Assembly (NCBI RefSeq): GCF_021601385.1
Contig: NZ_BQHO01000033.1
Location: 1-64,000 of the forward strand
Direction: 5' to 3'
DNA: 64,000 bases
Source: Pseudomonas parasichuanensis
GTDB lineage: Bacteria > Pseudomonadota > Gammaproteobacteria > Pseudomonadales > Pseudomonadaceae
Below are positions 39,327 to 48,259 of this stretch, in pieces (the stretch's first letter is position 1; each line of letters starts with the position of its first letter). Below the pieces are notes generated by a model. It was not told the DNA's origin. It saw only the letters and a program-made list of their open reading frames with translations, and ran no database searches. A program made the translations under genes and the position numbers.

Positions 39327-41559
39327 TGCAGTCGACCGTGTACAGCCCGTGCTCGTGCTGCAAGCCATGCACATCGGCGACAAAGCCCGGGAAACCCTGG
39401 TCGAAGGCCCGGGCAAACGCCAGGTAATCGAGGATCGAGCGGGTCGCCTCGGTGAACCGCTCGCCCGGCATGATCAGCGGGATACCCGGCGGGTACGGCA
39501 CCAGCATCACCGCCGCCACCCGGCCCAGCAGCTGTTCGATCGGCACCGCTTCAACCTCCCCCTTCACCATCCGGTCATAGGCCTGGCCTGGGCTCATGGC
39601 GACCTCCGGCAGTTTGGTGAACAGCCGTTTTAGCTGCTTGGCGGTGGCATTGGTGCGGTAGCAGTCGTGCAACTGCTGGCACAGGTCACGCAGGCCCAGC
39701 CCCTGGTAGCGCGCGGGCTGTTCGCTGACCACACTGGGCAGGCATTGCGCCAGCGCGGTATTGCCATCGTAATGGCGCTTGAACTCCAGCAGTTCGGTGA
39801 GCAGGGTGCTCCACTTGCCCTTGGTGATGCCCATCGAGAACAGCACCAGGAAGCTGTACAGCCCGGTCTTCTCCACCACCAGCCCGCGCTCCCAGAGGAA
39901 CTTGCTGACCACTGCCGCCGGAATGCCGTGCTCGCCCAGCACACCACCGGCGTTCAGCCCCGGCATCACCAGGGTGACCTTGAGCGGGTCGAGCAGCACG
40001 TAGTCGTCCGCCACCTCGCCAAAGCCATGCCACTCTGCCCCCGGCTGCAACAGCCAGTGCGCTGCCGCCAGGCGCTGAGTACCCTCGGTCGCCGGTGGCT
40101 GCCAGATGCTGAACCACCAGTCATCGGCGGCGATGTGCTCGCGCAGGTTGGCCAGGGCCCGGCGAAAACTCAGCGCCTCGTCGAACATCTCTTGCAGCAG
40201 CGAACGCCCGGCGGGGCCTTCCATCATCGCCGAGGCCACGTCCAGCGAGGCCAGGATGCTGTACTGCGGCGAGGTGGAGATGTGCATCATGAACGCTTCG
40301 TTGAAGCGGTCGCGATCAAGCGCGCGGGTGGCGCCATCCTGCACATGGATCATCGACGCCTGGCTGAAGGCGGCCAGCAGCTTGTGGGTGGAATGGGTGC
40401 TGAACAGCAGCGGACCATCGTCGGCCTTGGGCGTGCCCATGGCGTAGCGGCCGGTGAAGAAGTCGTGGAAAGCGGCGTAGGCGAACCAGGCCTCGTCGAA
40501 ATGCAGCACCTCGACACTGGCGCCCAGCGCCTGCTTGATCAACCCCGCGTGGTAGCACAGCCCGTCGTAGGTGGAGTTGGTCACCACCGCCAGCCTGATC
40601 CTGGCCGCCCGGCCCTGGGCCAACGGGTGGGCCTGGATCTTCGCCTGGATCGATTCGGCACTGAACTCGCTGAGCGGGATCGGCCCGATGATGCCCAGTT
40701 CGTTGCGCTCCGGGCACAGGTAGAGGGGGATGGCGCCGGTCATGATGATCGCGTGCACCACCGACTTGTGGCAGTTGCGGTCCACCAGCACCAGGTCATC
40801 ACGCCCGACCATGGCGTGCCAGACGATCTTGTTGGCGGTGGAGGTGCCGTTGATGACGAAGAAGGTGTGGTCGGCGCCGAAGTTGCGCGCAGCGCGGGCC
40901 TCGGCCTCGGCCAGGGGGCCAGTGTGGTCGAGCAGCGAGCCGAGTTCGGGCACCGAGACCGACAGGTCCGAACGCAGGGTGTTCTCGCCGAAGAACTGGT
41001 GGAAGGCCTGCCCCACCGGGCTCTTGCGGTAAGCCACGCCACCGCCGTGGCCCGGCGTGTGCCATGAATAGTTCGACTGTGCGGTGTGTTGCACCAGCGC
41101 CTTGAAGAACGGCGGCAGCAGGCCATCGAGGTAGTTGTGTGCCGCCCGTGCCACCTGACGGGCAAGAAAGGGCACGGTGTCTTCGAACAGGTAAAGGATG
41201 CCGCGCAGCTGGTTGAGCTCGCTCATGGCTTCAGCGGGGGCGTTTTCCAGGGTGACCTGCTCGCCCAGGGCGAAAATCGGCACGTGCGGTGCACGCAGGC
41301 GGGCCAGGCGGATCAGTTCGGCCATGTGCTGCAGCAAGTGGTTGTTGTCGCCGGCCCCTTCGGCGCCGATCAGCATGCAGGCCAGCCCGTGGTGGGTGGC
41401 GGCGACCAGGCGCGCTTCGGTGTAGTCGGCGGCGGCGAGGATGGTGAAACCGTCCTGGGCCAGTTCGGCGGCGATGCCACGCACGCGCTCGCCGGCGACG
41501 CTGTCGGCCTTGATCGCCCGGTGGACGATGAGGATGGGGAACTTGAGGTCCTTGTACAT
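39310..41559 (-). CDS. ldcC: Orn/Lys/Arg decarboxylase, probably lysine decarboxylase LdcC
   Basis: 749 residues with the three-part build of inducible-type decarboxylases: a response-regulator-like wing domain (about 1-130), the fold-type I PLP core (about 140-580; NYSWHTPGHGGG, Schiff-base Lys393 in HSTHKLLAAFSQ) and a C-terminal domain. It converts lysine to cadaverine in the cytoplasm. From memory the KT2440 orthologue (PP_4140) is the lysine decarboxylase of the cadaverine route to 5-aminovalerate. Lysine over arginine or ornithine preference is inferred from that synteny with dnaQ-rnhA-gloB. A REP palindrome separates it from dnaQ. Confidence 0.88.
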   Translation of the reverse strand: MYKDLKFPILIVHRAIKADSVAGERVRGIAAELAQDGFTILAAADYTEARLVAATHHGLACMLIGAEGAGDNNHLLQHMAELIRLARLRAPHVPIFALGEQVTLENAPAEAMSELNQLRGILYLFEDTVPFLARQVARAAHNYLDGLLPPFFKALVQHTAQSNYSWHTPGHGGGVAYRKSPVGQAFHQFFGENTLRSDLSVSVPELGSLLDHTGPLAEAEARAARNFGADHTFFVINGTSTANKIVWHAMVGRDDLVLVDRNCHKSVVHAIIMTGAIPLYLCPERNELGIIGPIPLSEFSAESIQAKIQAHPLAQGRAARIRLAVVTNSTYDGLCYHAGLIKQALGASVEVLHFDEAWFAYAAFHDFFTGRYAMGTPKADDGPLLFSTHSTHKLLAAFSQASMIHVQDGATRALDRDRFNEAFMMHISTSPQYSILASLDVASAMMEGPAGRSLLQEMFDEALSFRRALANLREHIAADDWWFSIWQPPATEGTQRLAAAHWLLQPGAEWHGFGEVADDYVLLDPLKVTLVMPGLNAGGVLGEHGIPAAVVSKFLWERGLVVEKTGLYSFLVLFSMGITKGKWSTLLTELLEFKRHYDGNTALAQCLPSVVSEQPARYQGLGLRDLCQQLHDCYRTNATAKQLKRLFTKLPEVAMSPGQAYDRMVKGEVEAVPIEQLLGRVAAVMLVPYPPGIPLIMPGERFTEATRSILDYLAFARAFDQGFPGFVADVHGLQHEHGLYTVDCIKECE

Positions 41560-41593
41560 CAGGCGGCTACCTCCTGAGTGCGATTTCCCTCAG

Positions 41594-41627
41594 TGTAGGA
41601 GCCGGCTTGCCGGCGAAAAGGCCGGCA
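41594..41627. repeat. REP-type palindrome
   Basis: GTAGGAGCCGGCTTGCCGGCGAA plus a following GGCCGGC lies between ldcC and dnaQ. It is the standard Pseudomonas REP core (GTAGGAGC and a GCCGGC-type stem). Confidence 0.7.
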
Positions 41628-41638
41628 CTGCCAATAAA

Positions 41639-42394
41639 TCAGTCGGCAGGCGTTTCGCTCAGCACCTGCCACATCGCCGGCCCACCGGCCGACTTGGCGA
41701 CCGCCGCCAGACGCTCGGCATGGGCTGCCAGTTCTTCTTCACTAGGCAAGATCACCCGCCCCGGTGCGCGCCCGACAATCCGGCGGATCTCGCTACCGGT
41801 GCTGCCCTGCCCGTCTTCATCGCCGGCAGCGTCACCGGCCAGCGACAGGCTGGTCTGCCCACCGGTCATCGCCAGGTAGACGTCGGCCAGCAGTTCCGAG
41901 TCGAGCAATGCGCCGTGCAGATCACGGCCGGAGTTGTCGATGCCGTAGCGTTTGCACAGGGCATCCAGGCTGTTGCGCTGCCCTGGGTGGCGCGAGCGCG
42001 CCATCATCAGGGTGTCGAGGATCGGGCAGTGCTGCGAGATATCGGCGCGGTCGTGCTGGCCCAGCAGGGCGAATTCGTTGTTGATGAAGCCAACGTCGAA
42101 CGCCGCGTTGTGGATGACCAGGGTGGCGCCCTGGATGAAGTCGAAGAACTCTTCGGCCACATCGCCGAAACGCGGCTTGCCGACCAGGAAGGCGTCGGTG
42201 ATGCCGTGCACGTTGATGGCGCCCTCGTCACTTTCGCGGTCGGGCTGCAGGTAGACGTGGAAATGCCGCCCGGTCAGGCGCCGGCCCACAACCTCGACAC
42301 AGCCGATCTCGATGATGCGGTGGCCGTCGGCCACCGGCATACCCGTGGTTTCGGTGTCGAGGATGATGAACCGTTTGTCTTGCTGCTGCTCCAC
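41639..42394 (-). CDS. dnaQ: DNA polymerase III epsilon subunit (3'-5' proofreading exonuclease)
   Basis: 251 residues. DEDDh exonuclease motifs are intact: ILDTETTG (Asp13, Glu15), VIHNAAFDVGF (ExoII) and HGALLDSELLADVY (ExoIII, His and Asp). The C-terminal tail binds the polymerase alpha subunit. The start is GTG at 42394, with GGAG 7 nt upstream. It lies head to tail with rnhA across a 165-bp gap with a REP pair; dnaQ and rnhA are neighbours in many proteobacteria. Confidence 0.95.
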   Translation of the reverse strand: MEQQQDKRFIILDTETTGMPVADGHRIIEIGCVEVVGRRLTGRHFHVYLQPDRESDEGAINVHGITDAFLVGKPRFGDVAEEFFDFIQGATLVIHNAAFDVGFINNEFALLGQHDRADISQHCPILDTLMMARSRHPGQRNSLDALCKRYGIDNSGRDLHGALLDSELLADVYLAMTGGQTSLSLAGDAAGDEDGQGSTGSEIRRIVGRAPGRVILPSEEELAAHAERLAAVAKSAGGPAMWQVLSETPAD

Positions 42395-42450
42395 GCGGGG
42401 GACTCCAACATGCGGTGCTTGAATTCGGGGCGGGAGTATACCGGACTCGA

Positions 42451-42548
42451 GGCCGCTTTGCGGCCCTTCGCGGCCAAAGCCGCTCCTACACTGGAGCGCG
42501 TGAATACTGTGGGAGCGGCTTTAGCCGCGAAGGGCTGCGCAGCAGCCC
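42451..42548. repeat. REP pair between rnhA and dnaQ
   Basis: Two facing REP cores, GCGGCCAAAGCCGCTCCTACA (about 42470-42490) and TGTGGGAGCGGCTTTAGCCGCGAA (about 42508-42531), are flanked by GGCCGC and GGGCTGC side hairpins. Confidence 0.7.
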
Positions 42549-42558
42549 CATAAGGACA

Positions 42559-43011
42559 TCAACGCTTGGCGCGCAGCTCTTCGACGCCGCGGTTGGCCAG
42601 CTGGTCAGCGCGCTCATTGCCCGGGTGGCCGATGTGCCCACGCACCCACTTCCAGGTCACCTTGTGGCGATTGACCTGCTCATCCAGGGCCATCCACAGG
42701 TCAGCGTTCTTCACCGGTTCTTTCGCGGCAGTCTTCCAGCCACGCTTCTTCCAGTTGACCATCCACTCGTTGATGCCTTTCATCACATACTGCGAGTCAG
42801 TGGTCAGCACCACCTCGCATTCACGCTTGAGCGCCTTCAACCCTTCGATCGCGGCCATCAGCTCCATGCGGTTGTTGGTGGTTTCGCGCTCGCCGCCCCA
42901 CAACTCCTTCTCGACGCCCTTGAACACCATCAGCACGCCCCAGCCGCCTGGGCCTGGGTTGCCCTTGCAGGCGCCATCGGTGTAGATCTCGACGCTATCG
43001 CTTTCGCTCAT
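42559..43011 (-). CDS. rnhA: Ribonuclease HI
   Basis: 150 residues with the complete catalytic set of bacterial RNase HI: Asp12 in [11 protein letters not shown], Glu50 in RMELMAA, Asp72 in TTDSQYV, His126 in [10 protein letters not shown] and Asp136 in ADQLAN. It removes RNA from RNA-DNA hybrids. The ATG at 43011 gives the usual length. It sits 13 bp downstream of the methyltransferase gene. Confidence 0.96.
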   Translation of the reverse strand: MSESDSVEIYTDGACKGNPGPGGWGVLMVFKGVEKELWGGERETTNNRMELMAAIEGLKALKRECEVVLTTDSQYVMKGINEWMVNWKKRGWKTAAKEPVKNADLWMALDEQVNRHKVTWKWVRGHIGHPGNERADQLANRGVEELRAKR

Positions 43012-43024
43012 GTACCACTCATCT

Positions 43025-43798
43025 TCAATGCTTTTCGATATCGGGGTTGCTGGCGTTGCGGTTGACCTTGGCCAGCGGCAGTGGCAGCAGCTTGCCCATG
43101 GGCTCGCGGCGCTCCTGGCGCAGGGGCCGCAGGCCGACCATGATCTTGCGTGCCACCAGCAGATAGACACCACCACCGGCCGTCTGCCAGCCACCGGCGA
43201 TGCGCTCCCAGCCGGCCAGGCGTTGCTGCCAGGCCGCCGAGGCAAGCGGCGGACGATAGCACCCATACCTGCGTTTCTCCAGCGCGAAGCCCAGCAGGTT
43301 GAGCCAGTCGCCCACCCGCGACGGCGGGATGCAGCGCGCCTTGCGCAAGGCGCCGTGGCTGAAGAAATGGCGCATGCCCCAGCTGCTCCAGGGATTGATA
43401 CCGACGATCAGCAAGTGGCCGCCCGGGCGCACCGCACTGGCCGCTTCGCGCAGCAGGCCATGGGGGGACAGGCTGAAATCCAGGCCATGTTGCAGCACCA
43501 CCACGTCGGCGGCGTGCTCCGACAGCGGCCAGGCCTGCTCCTCGCAGACGATCTCGACCCCCGGCAGCGGCGCGCCCAGGCGCACGTTGCGTTGCACCTG
43601 GGGGGCACTGGGCGGGGCGTCGGCACCGGGGCCGTAATGCACCAGATAGCCGCCGAAGAAGCGGCCGAGCTCTTGTTCGAGCAGTTTCTGTTCTTCCTCG
43701 AGCATCAACCGCCCGAGCGGCCCGTTGAACCACTCGCGGGCCAGGCTGATCAGCTCAACCCACTCGGGGTCGGCCTGGGCGAAGGCTTGGTCGGTCAT
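43025..43798 (-). CDS. Class I SAM-dependent methyltransferase
   Basis: 257 residues. The methyltransferase domain covers about 60-170, with [11 protein letters not shown] and [16 protein letters not shown] matching the later SAM-domain strands. The GxGxG loop is poorly conserved, so it belongs to the divergent methyltransferases commonly found beside rnhA and gloB. Substrate unknown. It lies 13 bp upstream of rnhA and is divergent from gloB. Confidence 0.85.
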   Translation of the reverse strand: MTDQAFAQADPEWVELISLAREWFNGPLGRLMLEEEQKLLEQELGRFFGGYLVHYGPGADAPPSAPQVQRNVRLGAPLPGVEIVCEEQAWPLSEHAADVVVLQHGLDFSLSPHGLLREAASAVRPGGHLLIVGINPWSSWGMRHFFSHGALRKARCIPPSRVGDWLNLLGFALEKRRYGCYRPPLASAAWQQRLAGWERIAGGWQTAGGGVYLLVARKIMVGLRPLRQERREPMGKLLPLPLAKVNRNASNPDIEKH

Positions 43799-43883
43799 TG
43801 CGTTCTCCCTCGAAGGTTCTCCGGCCGCGCCATCGCGGCTAAGATGCCTTCAATGTCCAGGCTTGGCGATACGGATCCGCACC

Positions 43884-44663
43884 ATGATACAGATCGATGC
43901 CCTACCCGCTTTCTCCGACAACTACATCTGGTTGTTACAGGATACTGCCAATCGTCGCTGCGCGGTGGTGGACCCCGGTGATGCCGGGCCGGTGCAGGCC
44001 TGGCTCGATGCCCACCCAGGCTGGGCACTGACGGATATCCTCGTCACCCACCACCACCACGACCACGTCGGCGGCGTCGAAACGCTGAAAATGGCGACCG
44101 GCGCCCGCGTCTGCGGCCCGGCCCACGAACGCATCCCGGCCCGCGACCTGGCCCTGGAAGACAACGCCCGCGTGCAGGTGCTGGGGCTGGACTTCGAGGT
44201 ACTGGCCATGCCAGGCCACACCCTTGGGCACATCGCCTATTACACTGCGCAATCGACCACACCGCTACTGTTCTGTGGCGACACCCTGTTCGCCGCCGGT
44301 TGTGGCCGCCTGTTCGAAGGTACACCCGAGCAGATGCACCATTCATTGCAGCGCCTGGCCGCCCTGCCCGCCGCAACACAGGTTTACTGCACCCACGAAT
44401 ACACCTTGAGCAACCTGCGCTTCGCCCGCGCCGTAGAGCCGCACAACGCGCACGTTCTGCAGCGATTCGAAGACGTTACCCGGCTGCGCGCCGACAATCG
44501 CATCAGTTTGCCGTCAACCATTGGCCTGGAGCGCCAGACCAACCCCTTCCTGCGCACTGCTGAAACATCCGTTAAACAAAAAGCAGACGAATGGAAGGGG
44601 CATTCCAACGACACCCAAGCCACTGTTTTTGCTGCCTTGAGGTCTTGGAAGGATGTGTTTTGA
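43884..44663 (+). CDS. gloB: Hydroxyacylglutathione hydrolase (glyoxalase II)
   Basis: 259 residues, metallo-beta-lactamase fold. The binuclear metal motif [10 protein letters not shown] (His56, His58, Asp60, His61), the bridging aspartate in [13 protein letters not shown] and the His in YCTHEYT are intact, with the glyoxalase-type C-terminal helical domain (ERQTNPFLR). It hydrolyses S-lactoylglutathione to lactate and glutathione in methylglyoxal detoxification. Divergent from the methyltransferase gene; followed by mltD. Confidence 0.95.
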   Translation: MIQIDALPAFSDNYIWLLQDTANRRCAVVDPGDAGPVQAWLDAHPGWALTDILVTHHHHDHVGGVETLKMATGARVCGPAHERIPARDLALEDNARVQVLGLDFEVLAMPGHTLGHIAYYTAQSTTPLLFCGDTLFAAGCGRLFEGTPEQMHHSLQRLAALPAATQVYCTHEYTLSNLRFARAVEPHNAHVLQRFEDVTRLRADNRISLPSTIGLERQTNPFLRTAETSVKQKADEWKGHSNDTQATVFAALRSWKDVF

Positions 44664-44763
44664 TAACCCCAAGATATATCGCGACACAGGTGCAAAGGTT
44701 GACCCGGCCGGGACCGGTTTCTAGAATCGCCGAACTTTTTTGCCCGGATACCTGTTCCAGCCG

Positions 44764-46191
44764 ATGCCTTCCACTAGCCGCAGAACCTCTCATTCGGTCG
44801 CCCTGACGCGACTGGCCCAGATCAGTGCACTGGCGCTGGCCGCCACCCTGGTCGGCTGCCAGAGCACCCGTCAGCTCGACGAATCCGACAGCGTTCGCGC
44901 GCACAATTACCAGGCGCGGATCAAGCACAAGCCCGCCCCGCTGCTGGTCAAACCGAAGGAGCAGGCCCCGCAGGATGTATGGGAGCGCATGCGCCAGGGC
45001 TTCGCCCTGCAGGACGGCATGGACGTCAACCCGCGCATCGAGCAGCAGCGCCTGTGGTTCGCCAGCAACCCGTCGTTCCTCGAGAACGCCGGCGAGCGTG
45101 GCAGCCTCTACCTGCACTACATCGTCGAACGCCTCGAAGAACGTGACATGCCGCTGGAGCTGGCCCTGCTGCCAGCCATCGAGAGCGCCTACAACCCGAT
45201 GGCCTACTCCCGCGCGCACGCCGCCGGCATGTGGCAGTTCATCCCGTCCACCGGGCGCCACTTCAACCTGCGCCAGACCAACTTCTACGATGGCCGCCGC
45301 GACATCACCGCATCGACCAACGCCGCGCTGGATTACCTGAACCGCCTGCACGACATGTTCAACGGCGACTGGCTGCTGGCCCTGGCTGCCTACAACGCCG
45401 GCGAAGGCACCGTCAGCCGCGCCATCGAGCGCAACGAACGCCTTGGCCTGCCGACCGACTACTGGAACCTGCCGCTGCCGCAGGAAACCCGCGACTACGT
45501 GCCCAAGCTGCTGGCCCTGTCGCAGGTGGTCAACACCCCGCAAGCTTATGGCGTCAACCTCAACCCGATCGCCAACGAACCCTACTTCGAAGCCGTCGCC
45601 ATCAGCGAGCGCCTCGACCTGTCGCGGGTCGCCGCCTTCGCCGACATCGACGAGGACGAGCTGATCCAGCTCAACCCGGCGTTCAAGAAGCGCATGACCG
45701 TGGACGGCCCCAAGCAACTGCTGGTGCCCACCGCCAAGGCGCAGTTGCTGACCGATCGCATGTCCAACCTCAAGCCCGAGGAGCTGGTCAGCCTGCAGCC
45801 GAACAAGGCCGTGTTCAACGCCGCCCTGGCCGAGGCCAAGGCACCGGCGGCACGCAGCTACCGGGTCAAGCGCGGCGACAACCTGGGCAGCATCGCCAAG
45901 GCCAACCGGGTGTCGGTCAAGCAGTTGCAGGGCTGGAACAACCTGCGCGGCAACAGCCTCAAGGTCGGCCAGGTATTGGCCCTGCGTGGTGGCAGCGCAC
46001 CGAGCGCCGCCGCCAACCGGGTGGCCGACTCGAAGCAGCGCTCCACCCAGTACAAGGTGCGCAAGGGCGACTCCTACTACCTGGTGGCCAAGCGCTTCAA
46101 TGTCGAGATGCAGCACCTCAAGCGCTGGAACCCGCGCAGCGGGCATGCGCTCAAGCCAGGGCAGACCCTGACCGTCTACCTGACGCGTTGA
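44764..46191 (+). CDS. mltD: Membrane-bound lytic murein transglycosylase D
   Basis: 475 residues. A lipoprotein signal ends in LVGC (Cys32), so it is attached to the outer membrane. A family 1A transglycosylase domain (about 100-260) has the catalytic Glu in LLPAIESAYNP and the AAGMWQFIPSTGR motif. Two LysM repeats bind peptidoglycan (about 366-408 and 430-473). It cuts murein glycan strands during growth. The ATG at 44764 starts the signal. A hairpin terminator lies 13 bp after the stop. Confidence 0.95.
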   Translation: MPSTSRRTSHSVALTRLAQISALALAATLVGCQSTRQLDESDSVRAHNYQARIKHKPAPLLVKPKEQAPQDVWERMRQGFALQDGMDVNPRIEQQRLWFASNPSFLENAGERGSLYLHYIVERLEERDMPLELALLPAIESAYNPMAYSRAHAAGMWQFIPSTGRHFNLRQTNFYDGRRDITASTNAALDYLNRLHDMFNGDWLLALAAYNAGEGTVSRAIERNERLGLPTDYWNLPLPQETRDYVPKLLALSQVVNTPQAYGVNLNPIANEPYFEAVAISERLDLSRVAAFADIDEDELIQLNPAFKKRMTVDGPKQLLVPTAKAQLLTDRMSNLKPEELVSLQPNKAVFNAALAEAKAPAARSYRVKRGDNLGSIAKANRVSVKQLQGWNNLRGNSLKVGQVLALRGGSAPSAAANRVADSKQRSTQYKVRKGDSYYLVAKRFNVEMQHLKRWNPRSGHALKPGQTLTVYLTR

Positions 46192-46203
46192 TGTGAATTC
46201 ATG

Positions 46204-46223
46204 AGGGCGCCTTGCGCCCTTTT
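46204..46223 (+). terminator. Rho-independent terminator after mltD
   Basis: GGGCGC (46205-46210), a CTT loop and GCGCCC (46214-46219) are followed by TTTT. Confidence 0.85.
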
Positions 46224-46277
46224 CGCGACTCAAGGCCGCTGCTACAGCTAATCAGCCAATCCCTGTGTTGTGCTATC

Positions 46278-46324
46278 CCTGTAGGAGCGGCCTTGTGTCG
46301 CGATGGGCTGCACAGCAGCCCCCA
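46278..46324. repeat. REP-type element between mltD and the yej operon
   Basis: CTGTAGGAGCGGCCTTGTGTCGCGA, then a GGGCTGCACAGCAGCCC hairpin, a single REP unit with its side hairpin. Confidence 0.65.
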
Positions 46325-46426
46325 AAGCAGACACCTCGAAAGCCCTGCCCCACACCTTTTTCCATTCCAGACAAGCTGTTACTGTACCCCGACCAAAGCC
46401 CAACGCCTTCTGGATCGGATGCCGAC

Positions 46427-48259
46427 TTGATACGTCCCCTCCTGCTGTCCCTCAGCCTGGCCTTGAGCTTCCCCGCCGTCGCGATGGTGAGCGAAAGCCA
46501 CGGATACGCGCAGTTCGGCACGCTCAAGTACCCGGCCACCTTCACCCACTTCGACTGGGTCAACCCGCAAGCCCCTAAAGGCGGCACCTTGCGGGCCATG
46601 GCATTCGGCACCTTCGACACGCTCAACCCCTACACCTTCAAGGGCTCGAGCCCGGTCACCACGCCCAACTTCCTGCAGTACGGCATCAGCGAGCTGAACG
46701 AGCCGCTGATGGTCGGCACCGGCATGTACGACCCCTCTGGCGACGAACCCACCTCAAGCTATGGCCTGATCGCCCGCAGCGTCGAGTACAGCGAGGCCCG
46801 CAGCTGGGTGGTGTTCAACCTGCGCCCCGAGGCACGTTTTCACGACGGCGCGCCGATCACCTCGGCCGACGTCGCCTTCAGCTACCGCACCTTGCTCAAG
46901 GACGGCCACCCGCTGTACCGCACCAACCTGCAAGAGGTGCAGCGCGTCGACATCCTCGGGCCCTTGCGCATCCGCTTCGTGTTCAAGCGCGCCGGCAACC
47001 CGCTGCTGATCCTGCGCCTGGGCGAGATGCCGGTGCTGCCCAAGCATTACTGGCAAAACCGCGATTTCAAGGCCACCACCTTCGAACCACCACTGGGCAG
47101 CGGCCCGTACCGCATTACCGAAGTGCAGCCGGGCCGGCGCCTGGTGTTCGAGCGGGTGAAGGACTACTGGGGCAAGGACCTGGCGGTCAACCGGGGCAAG
47201 TACAATTTCAAGCGCGTCGAATACGAGTTCTACCGCGACGCCACCGTGGCCTTCGAAGCCTTCAAGGCCGGCGAGTTCGACATCTATATCGAGCACCAGG
47301 CCAAGAACTGGGCCAACGGCTACAACTTCCCCGCCGTGCGCCGGGGCGAGGTGATCAAGGCGCAGATCCCGCACCAGATCCCCACGCAAACCCAGGGCCT
47401 GTTCATCAACAGCCGCCGCGCCACCTTCAGCGACCCTCGGGTACGCCAGGCGCTGGGCCTGATGCTCGACTTCGAGTGGACCAACCGCGCGCTGTTCAGC
47501 AGCGCCTACCGCCGCGCCACCAGCTACTACCCCAACAGCGAGTTCGCCGCCAGCGGCCTGCCCACAGGCAAGGAGTGGCTGCTGCTCAAGCCGTTCCGCG
47601 ACCAGTTGCCCGAGAAGCTGTTCACCGAGCCCTACCAGGTCAGCCACACCGATGGCCGTGGCATCAGCCGCCAGACCCTGCGCCAGGCCCTTGATTTGTT
47701 CGCCCAGGCCGGCTTCAAGCTCAACGGCCAGCGCCTGGTGGACGGCAAGGGCCAGCAGCTGCGCATGGAGCTGCTGCTGGTGAACCCGAACCTTGAACGC
47801 ATCCTGCAACCTTATGTCGAAAATCTGGCCAGCATCGGCATCGATGCGCGCTTGCGCACCGTCGACCGCGCCCAGTACAAACAACGGCTCGACCAGTTCG
47901 ACTTCGACATGATCCTGATGACCCTGAACCAGACCCTGAGCCCCGGCCTCGAACAGTGGCTGTACTTCCACTCAAGCCAGGCCGCAACCAAGGGCAGCAA
48001 GAACTATGCTGGCGTGAAGGACCCGGTGGTCGACCACCTGCTCGACACCCTGCTCGCCGCCCGCACCCGCGATGACCAGATCGCCGCCGCCCGGGCCCTG
48101 GACCGCGTGCTCTCATGGCAGTACTACATGATCCCCAACTGGTACCTGGACAACCATCGCCTGGCCTACCGCAACCGGTTGGCCTTCGTCACCACGCCGC
48201 CCTACACCCTCGGGCTGAACAGCTGGTGGATCAAGAAGACTTCGGAGAAAGCCAAATGA
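46427..48259 (+). CDS. yejA: Periplasmic oligopeptide-binding protein of the Yej transporter (first copy)
   Basis: 610 residues, SBP_bac_5 family. A short signal peptide (IRPLLLSLSLALSFPAVA) precedes the mature domain, with the YejA-like start YAQFGTLKYPATFTHFDWVNPQAPKGG (in parts). It captures peptides in the periplasm for the downstream YejBEF importer; E. coli YejABEF takes up microcin C and peptides. The start is TTG at 46427, the only start codon that gives a clean signal peptide; the ribosome site is weak. The stop overlaps the second binding-protein gene by 4 bp. Confidence 0.88.
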   Translation: MIRPLLLSLSLALSFPAVAMVSESHGYAQFGTLKYPATFTHFDWVNPQAPKGGTLRAMAFGTFDTLNPYTFKGSSPVTTPNFLQYGISELNEPLMVGTGMYDPSGDEPTSSYGLIARSVEYSEARSWVVFNLRPEARFHDGAPITSADVAFSYRTLLKDGHPLYRTNLQEVQRVDILGPLRIRFVFKRAGNPLLILRLGEMPVLPKHYWQNRDFKATTFEPPLGSGPYRITEVQPGRRLVFERVKDYWGKDLAVNRGKYNFKRVEYEFYRDATVAFEAFKAGEFDIYIEHQAKNWANGYNFPAVRRGEVIKAQIPHQIPTQTQGLFINSRRATFSDPRVRQALGLMLDFEWTNRALFSSAYRRATSYYPNSEFAASGLPTGKEWLLLKPFRDQLPEKLFTEPYQVSHTDGRGISRQTLRQALDLFAQAGFKLNGQRLVDGKGQQLRMELLLVNPNLERILQPYVENLASIGIDARLRTVDRAQYKQRLDQFDFDMILMTLNQTLSPGLEQWLYFHSSQAATKGSKNYAGVKDPVVDHLLDTLLAARTRDDQIAAARALDRVLSWQYYMIPNWYLDNHRLAYRNRLAFVTTPPYTLGLNSWWIKKTSEKAK